Source: Argyresthia goedartella | Taxonomy: Eukaryota; Arthropoda; Insecta; Lepidoptera; Argyresthiidae | DNA length: 64,000 nucleotides | Direction: 5' to 3' | Assembly: GCA_949825045.1 (NCBI GenBank) | Contig: OX463818.1 | Location: 27,916,906 to 27,980,905 of the forward strand | Shown: positions 57,901 through 63,539 of the stretch, in pieces | Numbering within the stretch: the stretch's first letter is position 1 | Layout of the letters: every line of letters begins with the position of its first letter | Position numbers and translations under genes: made by a program | The notes under the pieces: generated by a model | Seen by the model: the letters and a program-made list of their open reading frames with translations, nothing else | Told to the model about the DNA's origin: nothing | Database searches by the model: none

Positions 57901-59536
57901 CCTCGTTCTTCATTATCAGGCCGTGTGATATAGACGCGAGTGATCGCTCCGTTGCCGCCAAAGAATGGTTACGATCGAAGGGCTTGGCAAGGTCATTACA
58001 CTCGAGTTCAACGAACCCAGGTACAGAATTATACAATTTTTGCGTCCCCGAATACCTTACCTGACTCCAGTCACATGTATCGAAATATTGAAGTTTTTTA
58101 ATTGTCTCGACATGAAGTTCGGACGATCGTAATGTTTGACTTTTAAGGGTAGTTTCCATTTTCAATTGTATTTTCTTATCGGGGCTACGTAATTCCCTCT
58201 CAAGGTCACTACACGGAGACAGAGATAAAACGGAACCATTATCTGAATAAGGCAATATTCCGTCACTCGATTTGTTAACCAAAAGGTCATGCAGTGACGA
58301 GACCTTGCCAGCTAAATCTTGGAACGATTTTTCCAGTTTACTTATCCTCTTAGAGCTCTCACTCCCCCGACGTCTTCTTTTCCGGCTGCTCCTCTCCGGA
58401 GACGTAGAAGTGGAACTGCTGCAGCTATCACTTGATGAATCACTACGCGGGGCTTTTCTCCGTTTAGAAGATTTACCACTTTTATTTTTATTGAACGGAT
58501 TCATTTTTCTTACGCTGAACACTTCAACCGTAATAATTCCAGATATAGAAAATAACTTGGAAAAATATATTCAAATTTGGAATATGTTCGCACGGAAAGA
58601 AATCCAAAACGCCAATGACCTGAAAATTTAGCACGCGCAATAACGCTGGCTACAATGGCCGCCATTTCTGAAACTACGCGCGCAATGTTGCTGAGGTTCA
58701 AAACGGATATGACATGTATTTTAGGAGTTTTAAACAGGAAGTGAGCTGTTTGGGGCTAATTTCGTCGCACCGGAAAGGAAGTCAAGTATGCTACTCTCTA
58801 TATTAGGCTTAAAGCCAGGTAACGTCAGGTATAATATGCCAAATGGCATGAATACCAAAATTGTGTACAAGCCGCGCACTACTACTATTAAATCAAATCT
58901 CTTTATTTCTGTAGATATTAAAGAATATACTTAGAACACGTGATTTTTGCCCCTTTTCTACATTTGACCACTGTGGGAGAAAAAGGGCGAGGAAATAGAA
59001 TAGAATGCCATTTATTTATTGTATCAGCATAAACTCATAAACACTCATAAAAAATAACAAAAAAAAGTAACACAATTCAAAACACGTACATAAATCAACA
59101 AAAACAAGAGAAAATATATAATCAATTGCAAATTCATAACAATATTCTTTAAAGATACGCCCACACAAAGTTGTGAGTGGTTTAACGGCTATGTGCACAT
59201 GCTGCGACAGCAAAAGGGCTCAGACTCAACATAGTGTTACAGGAAATCCTATGACGCTGGTTTTCTGTCTAGGACCCAAAAGTACAGTTAAATTTAAAAT
59301 AGTAAATGTCACCAGAAAACTCCCACACATCTCTTTTAAAAATATTCTCAAACGTGTCACCCTACATTGCAGGTGTTTACGAGTACGTGCCCCTAGAATC
59401 CGGCTCGGGGCAGCGGCTGCAGATCAACGCTCAGAACTGCATTCACTGCAAGACGTGTGACATCAAGGATCCCTCGCAGAATATCAACTGGGTAGTTCCG
59501 GAGGGCGGCGGCGGTCCCGCCTACAATGGCATGTAA
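24989..59536 (+). CDS. ETFDH: ETFDH, ETF:ubiquinone oxidoreductase, 14 coding exons
   Basis: Exons: 24989-25022, 25393-25497, 26880-26992, 27395-27593, 33961-34052, 34991-35150, 41773-41885, 43204-43423, 44063-44218, 46823-46947, 48318-48435, 51348-51455, 51957-52070, 59373-59536. Every junction is AG/GT and phases agree, giving 606 residues (human protein 617). The enzyme passes electrons from ETF, reduced by acyl-CoA and amino-acid dehydrogenases, to ubiquinone in the inner mitochondrial membrane. Visible: Arg-rich N-terminal presequence ([14 protein letters not shown]), FAD motif [20 protein letters not shown] (GGGPAG 63-68), [10 protein letters not shown], the [13 protein letters not shown] region, [28 protein letters not shown], and the 4Fe-4S ligands Cys550, 575, 578 and 581 ([20 protein letters not shown]). 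The end [12 protein letters not shown] is exactly the family C-terminus. Exons are GC-rich against AT-rich, transposon-filled introns. Confidence 0.97.
25498..26879. other. ETFDH intron 2 content
   Basis: No ORF is supported. At about 26255-26330 a short palindromic phrase (atgcgcttatg-agcgca-aggacg) occurs twice. At 26385-26435 ggcctttgcccagctgtggg is the common lepidopteran LINE 3' tail phrase, so a decayed LINE end is likely. Confidence 0.4.
27830..28770 (-). pseudogene. Jockey-like LINE reverse transcriptase C-terminal half
   Basis: Minus-strand trace: [16 protein letters not shown], stop, [33 protein letters not shown], stop, [19 protein letters not shown] (FADD catalytic box), [19 protein letters not shown], then [19 protein letters not shown] and [20 protein letters not shown]. 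The order and motifs fit the Jockey clade. At least two in-frame stops occur near 28550 and 28680, and the 5' end is missing. It sits antisense in ETFDH intron 4. Confidence 0.8.
29040..29180 (+). repeat. Repeat shared with 51535-51690
   Basis: gcgaagcgtctccg, a caaaaatg(c/a)tttc phrase, then ggatgtt, gcatttctc and ttttgtgagcaggtt occur in the same order at 51545-51670. No ORF. Confidence 0.45.
29585..29832 (-). mobile_element. SINE-A copy 4, full length
   Basis: Minus-oriented: head with A box (ctagtcggcagtgaccctgc) and B box (gggttcgagtcc), body to the (TAATAA)n tail at 29585. It directly abuts the truncated 3' edge of the CR1-group LINE. Confidence 0.8.
29898..31660 (-). pseudogene. CR1-group LINE ORF2, endonuclease plus partial reverse transcriptase
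   Basis: On the minus strand the frame opens upstream of 31529 ([16 protein letters not shown] precedes [13 protein letters not shown]). The apurinic-like endonuclease shows [26 protein letters not shown] and [10 protein letters not shown] linker leads into the RT start: [72 protein letters not shown]. It then stops abruptly at 29898, before the catalytic YADD box, next to a SINE. The surviving 540+ codons have no internal stop, so truncation rather than decay inactivated it. ORF1 lies immediately upstream with ORF2 starting at about its stop. Confidence 0.85.
31670..33310 (-). CDS. CR1-group LINE ORF1, zinc finger plus SGNH-like domain
   Basis: 546 residues from the ATG at 33310. Residues about 1-55 form a PHD-like Cys/His finger ([28 protein letters not shown]). 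Residues about 125-160 are charged and likely coiled coil ([20 protein letters not shown]). A Ser/Thr/Pro-rich linker follows. Residues about 355-480 resemble an SGNH/esterase domain ([34 protein letters not shown]). PHD plus esterase is the usual ORF1 layout of CR1-group LINEs, where it binds the element RNA. The frame is intact and belongs with ORF2 downstream. It is antisense in ETFDH intron 4. Confidence 0.8.
   Translation of the reverse strand: MRKCSICAGAVWPSELLKCVICSSTCHHNCANITKAYYMENSVNLSRTFKCLKCQHTSNKVVQQQRQDFGNQPELLMNPLNSSTPQTRDKNITFRNPRKIFDLTEEEKMVMKYFDQRTDENGIDLCRNIQELTEENKRLRNACDMANKELKKLNSANPSPEGHTTSSHRFYSPQYHRNFRPNMMRIGFPRTSPRQCTLGVIQRDHPQTTTRLSAALPPEGATSANLSIRRALMTRLPELQHRTEYKSPLLGSHGDTNVVVQHLSTDTLTFENLGDTISSTAESQGEARSFQEQTASNTQPALTTKPSESQRLRPDTTTLERHGDSATNPIDECYLITESKSVVPPPIQRRALVLSDESGRGINKILRNLLGSGYNVESVIKPDASLDNVLDSSHRLCNDFTRKDIVIIVAGCNDKDPLRLQSMLYSNLSHLANTNVLLCKFGASKYLNDAKVSSTFRFVCSRFPHVTYICEDVKHSRLYAGRNILREILRVEYKQKYLQYINNLETSHKKVSDTSVCELQEDNVKLQSNVYQTPSSTAPESNRDFL
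33889..33929. repeat. Perfect hairpin upstream of ETFDH exon 5
   Basis: gcgccatcttccctcgg (33889-33905) and ccgagggaagatggcgc (33913-33929) are perfect 17-nt arms with a 7-nt loop (tataact). The right arm ends 31 nt before the exon 5 acceptor. Confidence 0.85.
34095..34713 (-). repeat. Left arm of large inverted repeat flanking exon 6
   Basis: Runs from tatgagctgcaactacaatc to ccacttgagtttgatatca and is the inverted copy of 37768-38394, with only small indels. It contains a LINE ORF scrap ([18 protein letters not shown]), the motif tattcacggttt, and a lepidopteran dispersed unit (ctaatattataaatgtgaaa ... cggccgaacggatttgaatt ... ggaacacacagatgcagtta). Confidence 0.85.
35271..35455 (-). mobile_element. 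SINE-C, tRNA-derived
   Basis: Minus-oriented: tRNA-like head (tagcttagcgggtaatgacc as A box region, gggttcgaatccc as B box) and a body distantly like SINE-A (tgggtactagacgacg). Single copy in the window. Confidence 0.6.
35463..35633 (+). repeat. 28-bp tandem array, six identical copies
   Basis: Six head-to-tail units of exactly 28 bp beginning aagttcgacggatagtatct, identical at the level read here, plus a four-base partial. It lies in ETFDH intron 6. Confidence 0.9.
35640..36180. other. Unrecognised ETFDH intron 6 sequence
   Basis: One plus-strand open frame (about 35823-36146) has no recognisable domain. The phrase acgttgggagatgctagcat near 35980 recurs inverted at about 41570-41590, so part of this stretch is repetitive. 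Confidence 0.3.
36183..36640 (-). mobile_element. Foldback MITE, copy c
   Basis: Minus orientation: starts tacacacg-type end (atctacacacgtatcataaa), palindrome acattatgaccataatgtg, duplicated module gacattcaaatttcgaacgc, then cttatgatatgcgtgtagat and the terminal ctcataaactactat. ETFDH intron 6. Confidence 0.75.
36693..37771 (-). repeat. 1.08-kb duplicated unit, copy 1
   Basis: Near-identical (roughly 99%, about a dozen differences by eye) to 39011-40088 in the same orientation. The minus strand carries an ORF (about 36919-37290) with [17 protein letters not shown], then [20 protein letters not shown] and [18 protein letters not shown]. This resembles a short ORF common in arthropod repetitive elements, but I cannot name the family. 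It abuts the right arm of the inverted repeat. Confidence 0.75.
37768..38394 (+). repeat. Right arm of large inverted repeat
   Basis: Reverse complement of 34095-34713. It continues on its right into the CR1-like LINE fragment 38246-38782, so this arm is the part still attached to its original LINE context. Confidence 0.85.
38246..38782 (-). pseudogene. CR1-like LINE ORF2 linker fragment
   Basis: Reads [88 protein letters not shown]. This is the endonuclease-RT linker of the same family as 23250-24910 (VDLNGLNQF...GVGIDAVKKVVLAV). It then passes into the inverted-repeat sequence. Confidence 0.75.
39011..40088 (-). repeat. 1.08-kb duplicated unit, copy 2
   Basis: Second copy of 36693-37771, offset 2,318 bp, with the same minus-strand ORF (about 39237-39610). 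It ends at the same motif (gatattcatgtcatgacaac) and then runs into unrelated sequence. Confidence 0.75.
40089..40805. other. Unrecognised ETFDH intron 6 sequence
   Basis: A 112-codon minus-strand frame (40078-40416) has no recognisable motif. From about 40500 the sequence is very AT-rich and featureless. Confidence 0.3.
40808..41143 (-). pseudogene. LINE ORF2 C-terminal fragment
   Basis: Minus strand reads [55 protein letters not shown], typical of the extreme C-terminus of CR1/Jockey-group reverse transcriptases (GPKLYN-x-(I/L)P). Only about 110 codons remain. Confidence 0.7.
41608..41735 (+). repeat. Interspersed repeat shared with 15428-15595
   Basis: Same ordered phrases as the copy upstream of MCTS1 (gttcgtgccaagttta, cacagctcgctcagagcca, ggcgcggcctgtta). 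It ends about 35 bp before ETFDH exon 7. Confidence 0.5.
41935..42085 (+). pseudogene. RTE-type LINE C-terminal scrap
   Basis: Reads [20 protein letters not shown] followed by [17 protein letters not shown], the signature end of insect RTE-type endonuclease-reverse transcriptases (K-W-x-W-A-G-H-x-A-R). It is followed directly by the GC/AT minisatellite. Confidence 0.7.
42100..42685 (+). repeat. Minisatellite, about 35-bp units
   Basis: Roughly 16 degenerate units of the form tcgtcgggggttaattataa followed by caccc(c/t)tctttt. Units vary from about 32 to 42 bp, and variants (ggttaattataa, gtcaactataa, atatttttataa) alternate. It lies in ETFDH intron 7 directly after the LINE scrap. Confidence 0.85.
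42825..43180 (+). mobile_element. Foldback MITE, copy d
   Basis: Starts tagtagtttatgtgactgct, includes gcatgtttgaccggcactgt and cgttcgaaatttgaatgtca, and ends aaagagggtttatgatacgt gtgtagataa. Its end is about 20 nt before the exon 8 acceptor. Confidence 0.8.
43500..44062. other. ETFDH intron 8 content
   Basis: Contains a poly-C run of 17 (43618-43634). The phrase ggcgtatccaggatttaacc is a frequent edge of short insect transposons, so 43515-43640 is probably a small repeat. At 43935-43990 the phrase ttaggctcgattc pairs with gaatcgagcctaa, forming a small hairpin. Confidence 0.4.
45014..45352 (+). repeat. Dispersed 340-bp repeat, copy 1
   Basis: Nearly identical to 62501-62825: from ccgtctgtcaccaggctgta through ggatgcacctggttacgtac to gacttgcacttgacc-type end (gcgatttagactcgcacttg). 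Related fragments occur at about 29345-29420 and 48990-49030. No ORF of note. Confidence 0.75.
45461..45725. mobile_element. Palindromic MITE, 265 bp
   Basis: Ends cagggtgtaacagaaaggtg (45462) and cacctttctgttatacac (to about 45723) are inverted, and the halves fold: ttcaccatgaaacc pairs with ggtttcatggtgaa, and aggaactttattttacttc pairs with gaagtaaaaaataaagtt. No ORF. Confidence 0.75.
45722..45840 (-). mobile_element. SINE-B copy 2, partial
   Basis: Minus-oriented body of the family (ccacactaggatagcctgtg, ccaagaccgggattt); the tRNA-like head is missing. Confidence 0.6.
46197..46320 (-). mobile_element. tRNA-derived SINE head (SINE-D)
   Basis: Minus strand has gagctcccatggtctagtga as A-box region and caggttcgaatcccggtg as B box. 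This is a tRNA-like head without a recognisable cloverleaf closure or SINE-A/B body. Confidence 0.5.
47036..47469. mobile_element. Foldback MITE, copy e1 (symmetrical)
   Basis: Both ends are ttatctacacacgtatcata and its reverse complement, so this copy is a near-complete palindrome made of two opposed half-elements (gcataatgttaaactacttg ... caagtagtttaacataatgc). ETFDH intron 10. Confidence 0.75.
47469..47819 (+). mobile_element. Foldback MITE, copy e2
   Basis: tagtagtttatgtgactgct start, gcatgtttgaccggcattgt, cgttcgaaatttgaatgtca, palindrome cacattatggtcattatgtg, ending gggtttatgatacgtgtgta. It is directly head-to-tail with e1 and e3. Confidence 0.8.
47819..48290 (+). mobile_element. Foldback MITE, copy e3 (longest)
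   Basis: Adds the gtttatgaaacgagccgaag / aggcgagtttcataataat hairpin, an (AC)n run at 47964-47986, and a duplicated cgttcgaaatttgaatgtca module. Ends at about 48290, 28 nt before ETFDH exon 11. Confidence 0.8.
49234..49740 (-). mobile_element. Foldback MITE, copy f
   Basis: Minus-oriented long copy with all modules, ending gcagcagtcacataaactac tat. It is the inverted counterpart of e3, on the other side of exon 11. Confidence 0.8.
49927..51115 (+). repeat. 66-bp tandem array, about 18 copies
   Basis: The motif atggtgcaggtctcaacacg recurs every 66 bp exactly at 49973, 50039, 50105 and so on to 51095, with no indels until the last copy. Units differ at a few sites (actcatag versus acttattg; gatatc versus gatagc). 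Because 66 is divisible by three, the plus strand stays open in more than one frame. Those ORFs are array artefacts unless transcribed. ETFDH intron 11. Confidence 0.95.
51172..51310 (-). mobile_element. SINE-B copy 3
   Basis: Minus-oriented: head ctgtggcgcagcaggggttc, B-box gttcgatccccg, body cacagggtatcctagtgtgg. Ends about 37 nt before ETFDH exon 12. Confidence 0.75.
51535..51690 (+). repeat. Repeat shared with 29040-29180
   Basis: Same ordered phrases (gcgtctccg, caaaaatgatttc, tgcggatgtt, gcatttctc, tgttgtgagcaggttt) as 29040-29180. Plus strand, ETFDH intron 12. Confidence 0.45.
52139..52385 (+). mobile_element. SINE-A copy 5, full length
   Basis: Head ggccgagtcggcagtgaccc, B box gggttcgagtcccgg, full body to the ggtattattat tail. 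The cleanest plus-oriented copy. Confidence 0.85.
52430..52710 (-). mobile_element. tRNA-derived SINE-E
   Basis: On the minus strand a B-box-like ggcaggttcgagtcctgac precedes a body containing the phrase cattaacccgcattgagcca and ending near gacattaatgggctacattt, a common lepidopteran SINE arrangement. Confidence 0.5.
53088..53275 (+). mobile_element. SINE-B copy 4, full length
   Basis: Head with B box gtcccgggttcgaatcccac, body gtcgctgtttctggttccca, tatcctagtgtggggccaga, ending gtatgtgcctcta. Confidence 0.8.
53420..53710 (-). repeat. GCGAAGCGAAG-core repeat, copy 4
   Basis: Inverted relative to copy 1 at 11576: tttgcacagcaaaaaaggat, gcatgttcaacctaacacga, gcttcgcttcgctcaccccc, tacccttcatctaagctacc, ending gtgcagtttaatatttccca. 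Best-preserved copy. Confidence 0.65.
54503..55510 (-). pseudogene. DIRS tyrosine recombinase, one internal stop
   Basis: One minus-strand frame covers the whole domain but has a TAA at about 55193. Before the stop is the SAM-like N-terminal part ([51 protein letters not shown]). After it come R in [18 protein letters not shown], the box [14 protein letters not shown], and [16 protein letters not shown] with the tyrosine nucleophile. The usual H of H-x-x-R is not obvious (Gly-Ser-Val-Arg here). The role is integration of circular double-stranded DNA without target duplication. Confidence 0.85.
55474..56290 (-). CDS. DIRS RNase H and C-terminal domain
   Basis: In a different frame from the RT. 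RNase H residues are visible in [50 protein letters not shown] and [15 protein letters not shown]. The following section ([60 protein letters not shown]) is the conserved DIRS C-terminal domain, sometimes called methyltransferase-like. It must be joined to the RT by one frame change at about 56240-56280. Confidence 0.8.
56229..57239 (-). CDS. DIRS reverse transcriptase
   Basis: Open for 336 codons, overlapping the end of gag in another frame; the frame opens at a TTG, so the true start or frame-change site is unknown. RT blocks visible: [68 protein letters not shown], catalytic [12 protein letters not shown] and [10 protein letters not shown]. The order and the [10 protein letters not shown] phrase are typical of DIRS and Ngaro RTs. 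The frame ends prematurely at about 56229, just where RNase H begins in another frame. Confidence 0.88.
   Translation of the reverse strand: MEEVEGRPPLVHPSRIPKMFHTKSSLHMKHQIIKLSNQGVIERVTSSPSFVANIFLVKKKGVRGNSYRPVVNLKLLNQYVYVTKFRLINMYKVPDFLQPRDWLIKIDLSDAYFHIPVAPVHRPFLRVIYARKLWQMTCLPFGLATAPKVFASITNWVAQTLRNHCPGLRLIVYLDDFLIASQCPQQLKEHTSLVVRTLQSLGWMVNFKKSVLMPQKSIEYLGVTWDPWKNEKRLPQEKLKVLRRKTQKMLTLDEVSLQQIQSLLGSWNFASFVVSRGRLNSRALLSLGHQLMRSDWVCTRMLPEEVQQNLQWWARNYMSWSLLHFPPHTSYPQILL
57155..58504 (-). CDS. DIRS gag-like ORF1
   Basis: 449 residues from the ATG at 58504. The N-terminus is basic and Ser-rich ([34 protein letters not shown]), probably nucleic-acid binding and nuclear targeting. A short coiled-coil stretch follows ([20 protein letters not shown]). 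The middle part ([39 protein letters not shown]) is like other DIRS gags. The C-terminal third is Ala/Pro/Arg-rich and very GC-rich (57305-57510). The end overlaps the RT frame by about 85 nt. Confidence 0.8.
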   Translation of the reverse strand: MNPFNKNKSGKSSKRRKAPRSDSSSDSCSSSTSTSPERSSRKRRRRGSESSKRISKLEKSFQDLAGKVSSLHDLLVNKSSDGILPYSDNGSVLSLSPCSDLERELRSPDKKIQLKMETTLKSQTLRSSELHVETIKKLQYFDTCDWSQVRYSGTQKLYNSVPGFVELECNDLAKPFDRNHSLAATERSLASISHGLIMKNEALKQGFSTFISWLGERGEENPTTANQVCDKINEIFSEGEYNKVHSDLLQMVCGKRADFVQQRRDSILNFVRERHIKETLRKIPPSVDIFFNEAQFSDFLLKQGGTGKIFMNIRPPAQGASRKRSLAQRDLPQHDVAAYAGPSQPAPARSGDAPPPPGLPGPRRPRRASASAGGRHFVEDDAASATGSDVAAPGASLDAVIQGTIDYLQTFRAGRLKQKLRVWRKSRGDPLSYTRRGFRRCFIRKVLFI

Positions 59537-59823
59537 ATGTGACGACATTAACTATTCTAGTACCTTGAACCCTTTTCCTTCGCACGAAACATTAATATGC
59601 TGTCTGTGTCGCTTCGATTTCCACATAACTTTTCACTTCGCCGTCAAGTTGGTAGCAATGGAAATAGTGTTGCTGCTTTAAAAAAGTATGTTACCCAAAA
59701 AAAATATATTTGAATTTGTAATATTTGAATCTAAAATTACGTTTGTCGGCGGTGGACCTGTTTACAATGTGATGAAGACAATCTCAGTAAACTTCAATAT
59801 AATATAATATATATAATATATAA

Positions 59824-60002
59824 TAATACCTTGGACACTATTTACACACATTGATCTAGCCCCAAACTAGGATTCCCTGTATCTTGGGTACTAGACAACG
59901 ATACACATACTTATATATATAAATATTATACTTAGATAGATAAACAACCATGACTAGGGTACAAACATCCGTTCTCATCAAACAAATATTTGCCCCCACC
60001 GG
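59824..60002 (-). mobile_element. SINE-A copy 6, truncated at the B box
   Basis: Minus-oriented body from the ataatacc tail to gcccccaccgg; the tRNA-like head is missing beyond that point. It lies in the presumed ETFDH 3' UTR or immediately downstream. Confidence 0.75.
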
Positions 60003-60249
60003 CAATAACGAAAGGCTAGCTAGCCCACTATGTTAGACAGAGACTAACTTATGCAAGTACAACTTTCTTCAACTGCTAGGAGAGTTCATGAATCTTGTCT
60101 TATCAGTTTCATTTTTCGTTGTCAATCCAATGCTTCATATTTGTTGTACAATTTGTAATTAAATGTTTATGCAAATAGAGGGTCAAAATGTCCGAAACTG
60201 AGACGAATCTGCAATCAAAAATAATAATAGATTTTTAAACCAAACTGTC

Positions 60250-60410
60250 CACCGAATGGGTACCGACGTATAGGAAGGCCAAGACGTCGATGGCGGGATG
60301 ATCTTGATAGGTTTCTGCCGAACTGGGTGGGGGTGGCACTGGAAAGTGTGGTCCAAAATAGGGAAAGCCTTTGTCCAGCAGTGGGACACAACCGAGGCTA
60401 CGTAAAAAAA
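60250..60410 (+). pseudogene. LINE reverse transcriptase C-terminal scrap
   Basis: In one frame: GRPRRRWRDDLDRF, then WVGVALESVVQNRESLCPAV-type text with the phrase agcctttgtccagcagtggg. This is the terminal RRWRDDL...QQW motif of insect LINE ORF2 proteins, decayed. Confidence 0.55.
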
Positions 60411-60716
60411 AGAAGGTATACGACTATAAAAGATGAATCTATTACCTTTATTGCTCTTTTTACAATTCTCCACAAAAGCGATTTCCCAATCTCCAAAACT
60501 CAAAACCTCGTGTGAATTTTGTATTTCTGAGATTACTAATGTTCAAGCTCTTATTATGTAGGTACAACTTTGAAATTAGCGGTAACTTTAATTATTGTAA
60601 ATATCTTACAAACTATTTTCAGTACACTATTTACAGATTGTAAATATTTTTCGAATTAACTTTACAAATGTTTTTGTAAATAGAGCTTCGACCTTGCTTA
60701 GGGTGGTGCTGTCGAA

Positions 60717-60828
60717 AATAAAATCATGTAACATATGAGGTTCTAAGAATATCTGTGTGAGTGTTATTTATCATTGAGGTAATTTTATAGTTTGTAAGTG
60801 TTAATTTTATTAACTTTAAGTTAATAAA
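60717..60828 (+). terminator. Candidate ETFDH polyadenylation signals
   Basis: AATAAA at 60717-60722 and again at 60823-60828. They are more than 1.1 kb past the stop with a SINE in between, so assignment to ETFDH is tentative; nothing closer is canonical. Confidence 0.3.
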
Positions 60829-60986
60829 CATATTTTGGATAAAATTTTGTTTCAATTAGTCTCAACTCAATGTAGGAAACACTTGGAACTTGTTTATCAA
60901 TTGAATTTGTTTGTGAGCGAGACAGCGAGCGTAGTTACTCAGCGAGTGAGCGGGACAGCGATAGGTACCTACTACGGAATTGACGA

Positions 60987-61112
60987 CCTCTGTGGCGCTG
61001 CGGTTGTGGCTCTGATACAGAAAAAAATATCCCATTTCTTGGATGATTCTGGTTCCCACGACACAGGGTATCCTAGTGTGGGGCCAGAAGCAATGTATGT
61101 ACCTGTATGTAA
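60987..61112 (+). mobile_element. SINE-B copy 5, internally deleted
   Basis: gacctctgtggcgctgcggt (A-box side) is joined to ctggttcccacgacacaggg and tatcctagtgtggggccaga; the B-box segment is missing. Confidence 0.6.
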
Positions 61113-62480
61113 ATTTAATTGCACATTAGTTCCGGATTTTATCACACGCAAAATGCCTCCCGTCAACATGAGAACAACACAATTTCATATTAATATAAAG
61201 CTAAGCCCTTATGAACGCGTAGCTCTACTGAAAATAGTCTATACCGGTTGCTACCTGGTAACCACAATGAGTAACAAACGAGTCCTCAACCAGAAGCCTT
61301 ATGTACGGCGTCTCTTAAGAATACAAAGAAAGTAAACTAGTTAGCAACTCGCATCACCGATTGATGTTTATTATCATTGGCTTCGTGTGCAGAGGTCCTT
61401 AAATTTGTTTTTGAATCATAGAGAATTATTCAAATGTCAATATCGTAAACTAGTAAATTATATACTCTTTGATCGTAAATTGCTCGTATGGTTGGTGTCA
61501 AAGATTTGTTTGTTGATCTTGTATTTTCTACGAAACTAAAATCATGTTTTGTCCGATATCAATGTTTTATACACGTTTTAGTGAAGGCTTTTGAACAAAA
61601 TCCCCCATTTTAGTAAAATGATACCCGAGAAATGTGGACTGCTCAGTTGTTCCTCACGTTTCTTTGCATTGAGGTAAGTTTCCTCCTTAGAATTTCTAAG
61701 GTTTCCTCATATACTCGGCTGTAAGTGATAAAATTAGGGGTAGTTCAAAGTACTTATTCTCAGGCAAGTCCACCAGAAGAACCGGAGAAGCGACGTCAAT
61801 GGTTTGGATCGTAGAAATGAAGGTAATTGCTAATTATTTATATTATTTACTATCCAAAGATGATTACAATAAAGTCACATAATGGAAACCCAAAGATAAA
61901 TTAGGAACACAGAGCTACTGAAGAGAACTTGATCATTGACACGAATTACCACTACCTTCTTTACTTTGAGTCACTGGTTGAGGATTCGATTGTGACCCGA
62001 CGGAGATTCAGTCAGTATGTATTTTGAATAACCTGAGTTACCAACGGGTTTATTTTCTTTCTTCTAGTTTCGTGTGTTTATTTATTTTTCAAGTCTAAAT
62101 TTTCGTGTCGATCCCGAGCGTTCCCCAGTCGATATTTTAACTGCTTGTTTATACCAGACCTCGTTATGATGTTTACTGCCGGTGATTTTGCGCAGTTATT
62201 AAAATGATTACCACATAATATTTTATAATGAAGATAAGCGTTATAGCGTTAATTCTAGGGGTTTAGTGGTAAGTAAGGTAAGGTCTTTGTTTTCTTTTCA
62301 ACTGAATTCAAAAAGGAGGAGGTTGTTAAATCGTCTGTTTTTTTTTGGGTATTTATTACGCGATTACTCATAGGTCAGTCATATCGAACATTAAAATCGC
62401 AAACTAACTTCTAGTTCTGATTTTTAGGGTTCCGTACCCGAAGGGTTCCAAACGGGATCCTATTACTAAGACTTCGCTGT
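61113..62480. other. Gene-free downstream stretch
   Basis: No ORF with recognisable domains. cttagaatttctaag at about 61687 is a small palindrome. At 62310-62360 aaaaggaggaggttgttaaa is a frequent lepidopteran repeat edge. Confidence 0.3.
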
Positions 62481-62825
62481 CCGTCCGTCCGTCCGTCCGT
62501 CCGTCTGTCACCAGGCTGTATCTCAAGAACCTAGCTAGCTAGAGAGTTGAAATTTTCACAGATTATGTATTTCTGTTGCCGCTATAACAACAAATACTAA
62601 AAAACAGGATAAAATAAATATTTAAGGCTCCCATACAACAATACCACATACAAACTTATGGATGCACCTGGTTACGTACATGGAGTGTGAAAGTAACCGC
62701 ACCAATAACTTTGTAAACAATATTTTGCTGTGTAAAATCCAAACTATTCACTCCACACCATCGCTTCCATTGAACGGTGGTACGGAACCCTTCGTGCGCG
62801 ATTTAGACTCGCACTTGACCGTTTT
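62481..62825 (+). repeat. Dispersed 340-bp repeat, copy 2, with (CCGT)n
   Basis: A (CCGT)5 microsatellite at about 62480-62504 leads into the repeat also present at 45014-45352. The left flank gggttccgtacccgaagggt is the common lepidopteran start of this unit. Confidence 0.75.
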
Positions 62826-63539
62826 TTTTTGTATAATGTTAGGGTAACCAGTAGCGTAGGTATATGCAAATTTGCAGCTTCGAAAGACCTGTGCTAACTT
62901 TGCAGCACTCGAAAAACCGCGATATTTTCGCACTGTTTTTGGTATCGTCAATATAAATCCTAATCTATGCGTTTTTGGTATATGTTTAAAACCAAAATAT
63001 TTTAAAGTAGACTAAAAATGCTACAATTAAAAATCAAAACCAGCTCTGTAGCTAAGATACGTACCGAGATACAGCCCTCCAAAAATTTATTTTTTTCCAA
63101 AAAAGTAAATTTCAATATTTGGTCAATTTTCGACCCCAATATCGGGGAAAATACTCATTGAAAGGGTAAAACTATAGGAAAAGATGTTGTAGCAAATGTA
63201 ATTAGCTTTAATTTAAGCAAAAAAATGACGTCGGTAGGCCATATAGTTTACTCACAAATCTTAAAAATCAAAAAATGGGAAACTGCATTTTTTGCAAATT
63301 TGCTCTGTTTAGTTCTCACAATGGCTTACGGGTATCATCATATACAAATCATATACATCCACAAGAAATATATATTTATTGTTGTAAATATATACGAAAC
63401 ATATTTACAAGGCATTAAAAGGACATTATTTTTGACTAAAATTATTATTTTTGGACGCTTCGTGGGTGGGTTATAAAAATTGTCTGATTCAGCCTGAAAA
63501 ATCGGTACATCATTGTTGAATTCTGTTTCTTCGGCAATT

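Larger units (their letters stand above)
53876..58838 (-). mobile_element. Near full-length DIRS retrotransposon
   Basis: About 5 kb. Inverted terminal repeats of roughly 200 bp (about 53923-54128 and 58605-58812) share cctggctttaagcctaatat, acttcctttccggtgcgacg, ccccaaacagctcacttcct and agcgttattgcgcgtgctaa. At about 54225-54310 lies an internal complementary region: its left half (aggtaagtatgtataataat ... ttttcaggtaaaatt) complements the extreme left end, and its right half (catattatacctgacgttac) complements the extreme right end. That is the diagnostic DIRS layout, used to rejoin ends through a circular intermediate. Coding order on the minus strand is gag, RT-RNase H, tyrosine recombinase. 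It sits antisense in ETFDH intron 13. Confidence 0.93.

Noticed and set aside
60835..61335. 166-codon ORF downstream of ETFDH
   Set aside because: It crosses a SINE-B remnant, starts in low-complexity sequence and has no recognisable domain.
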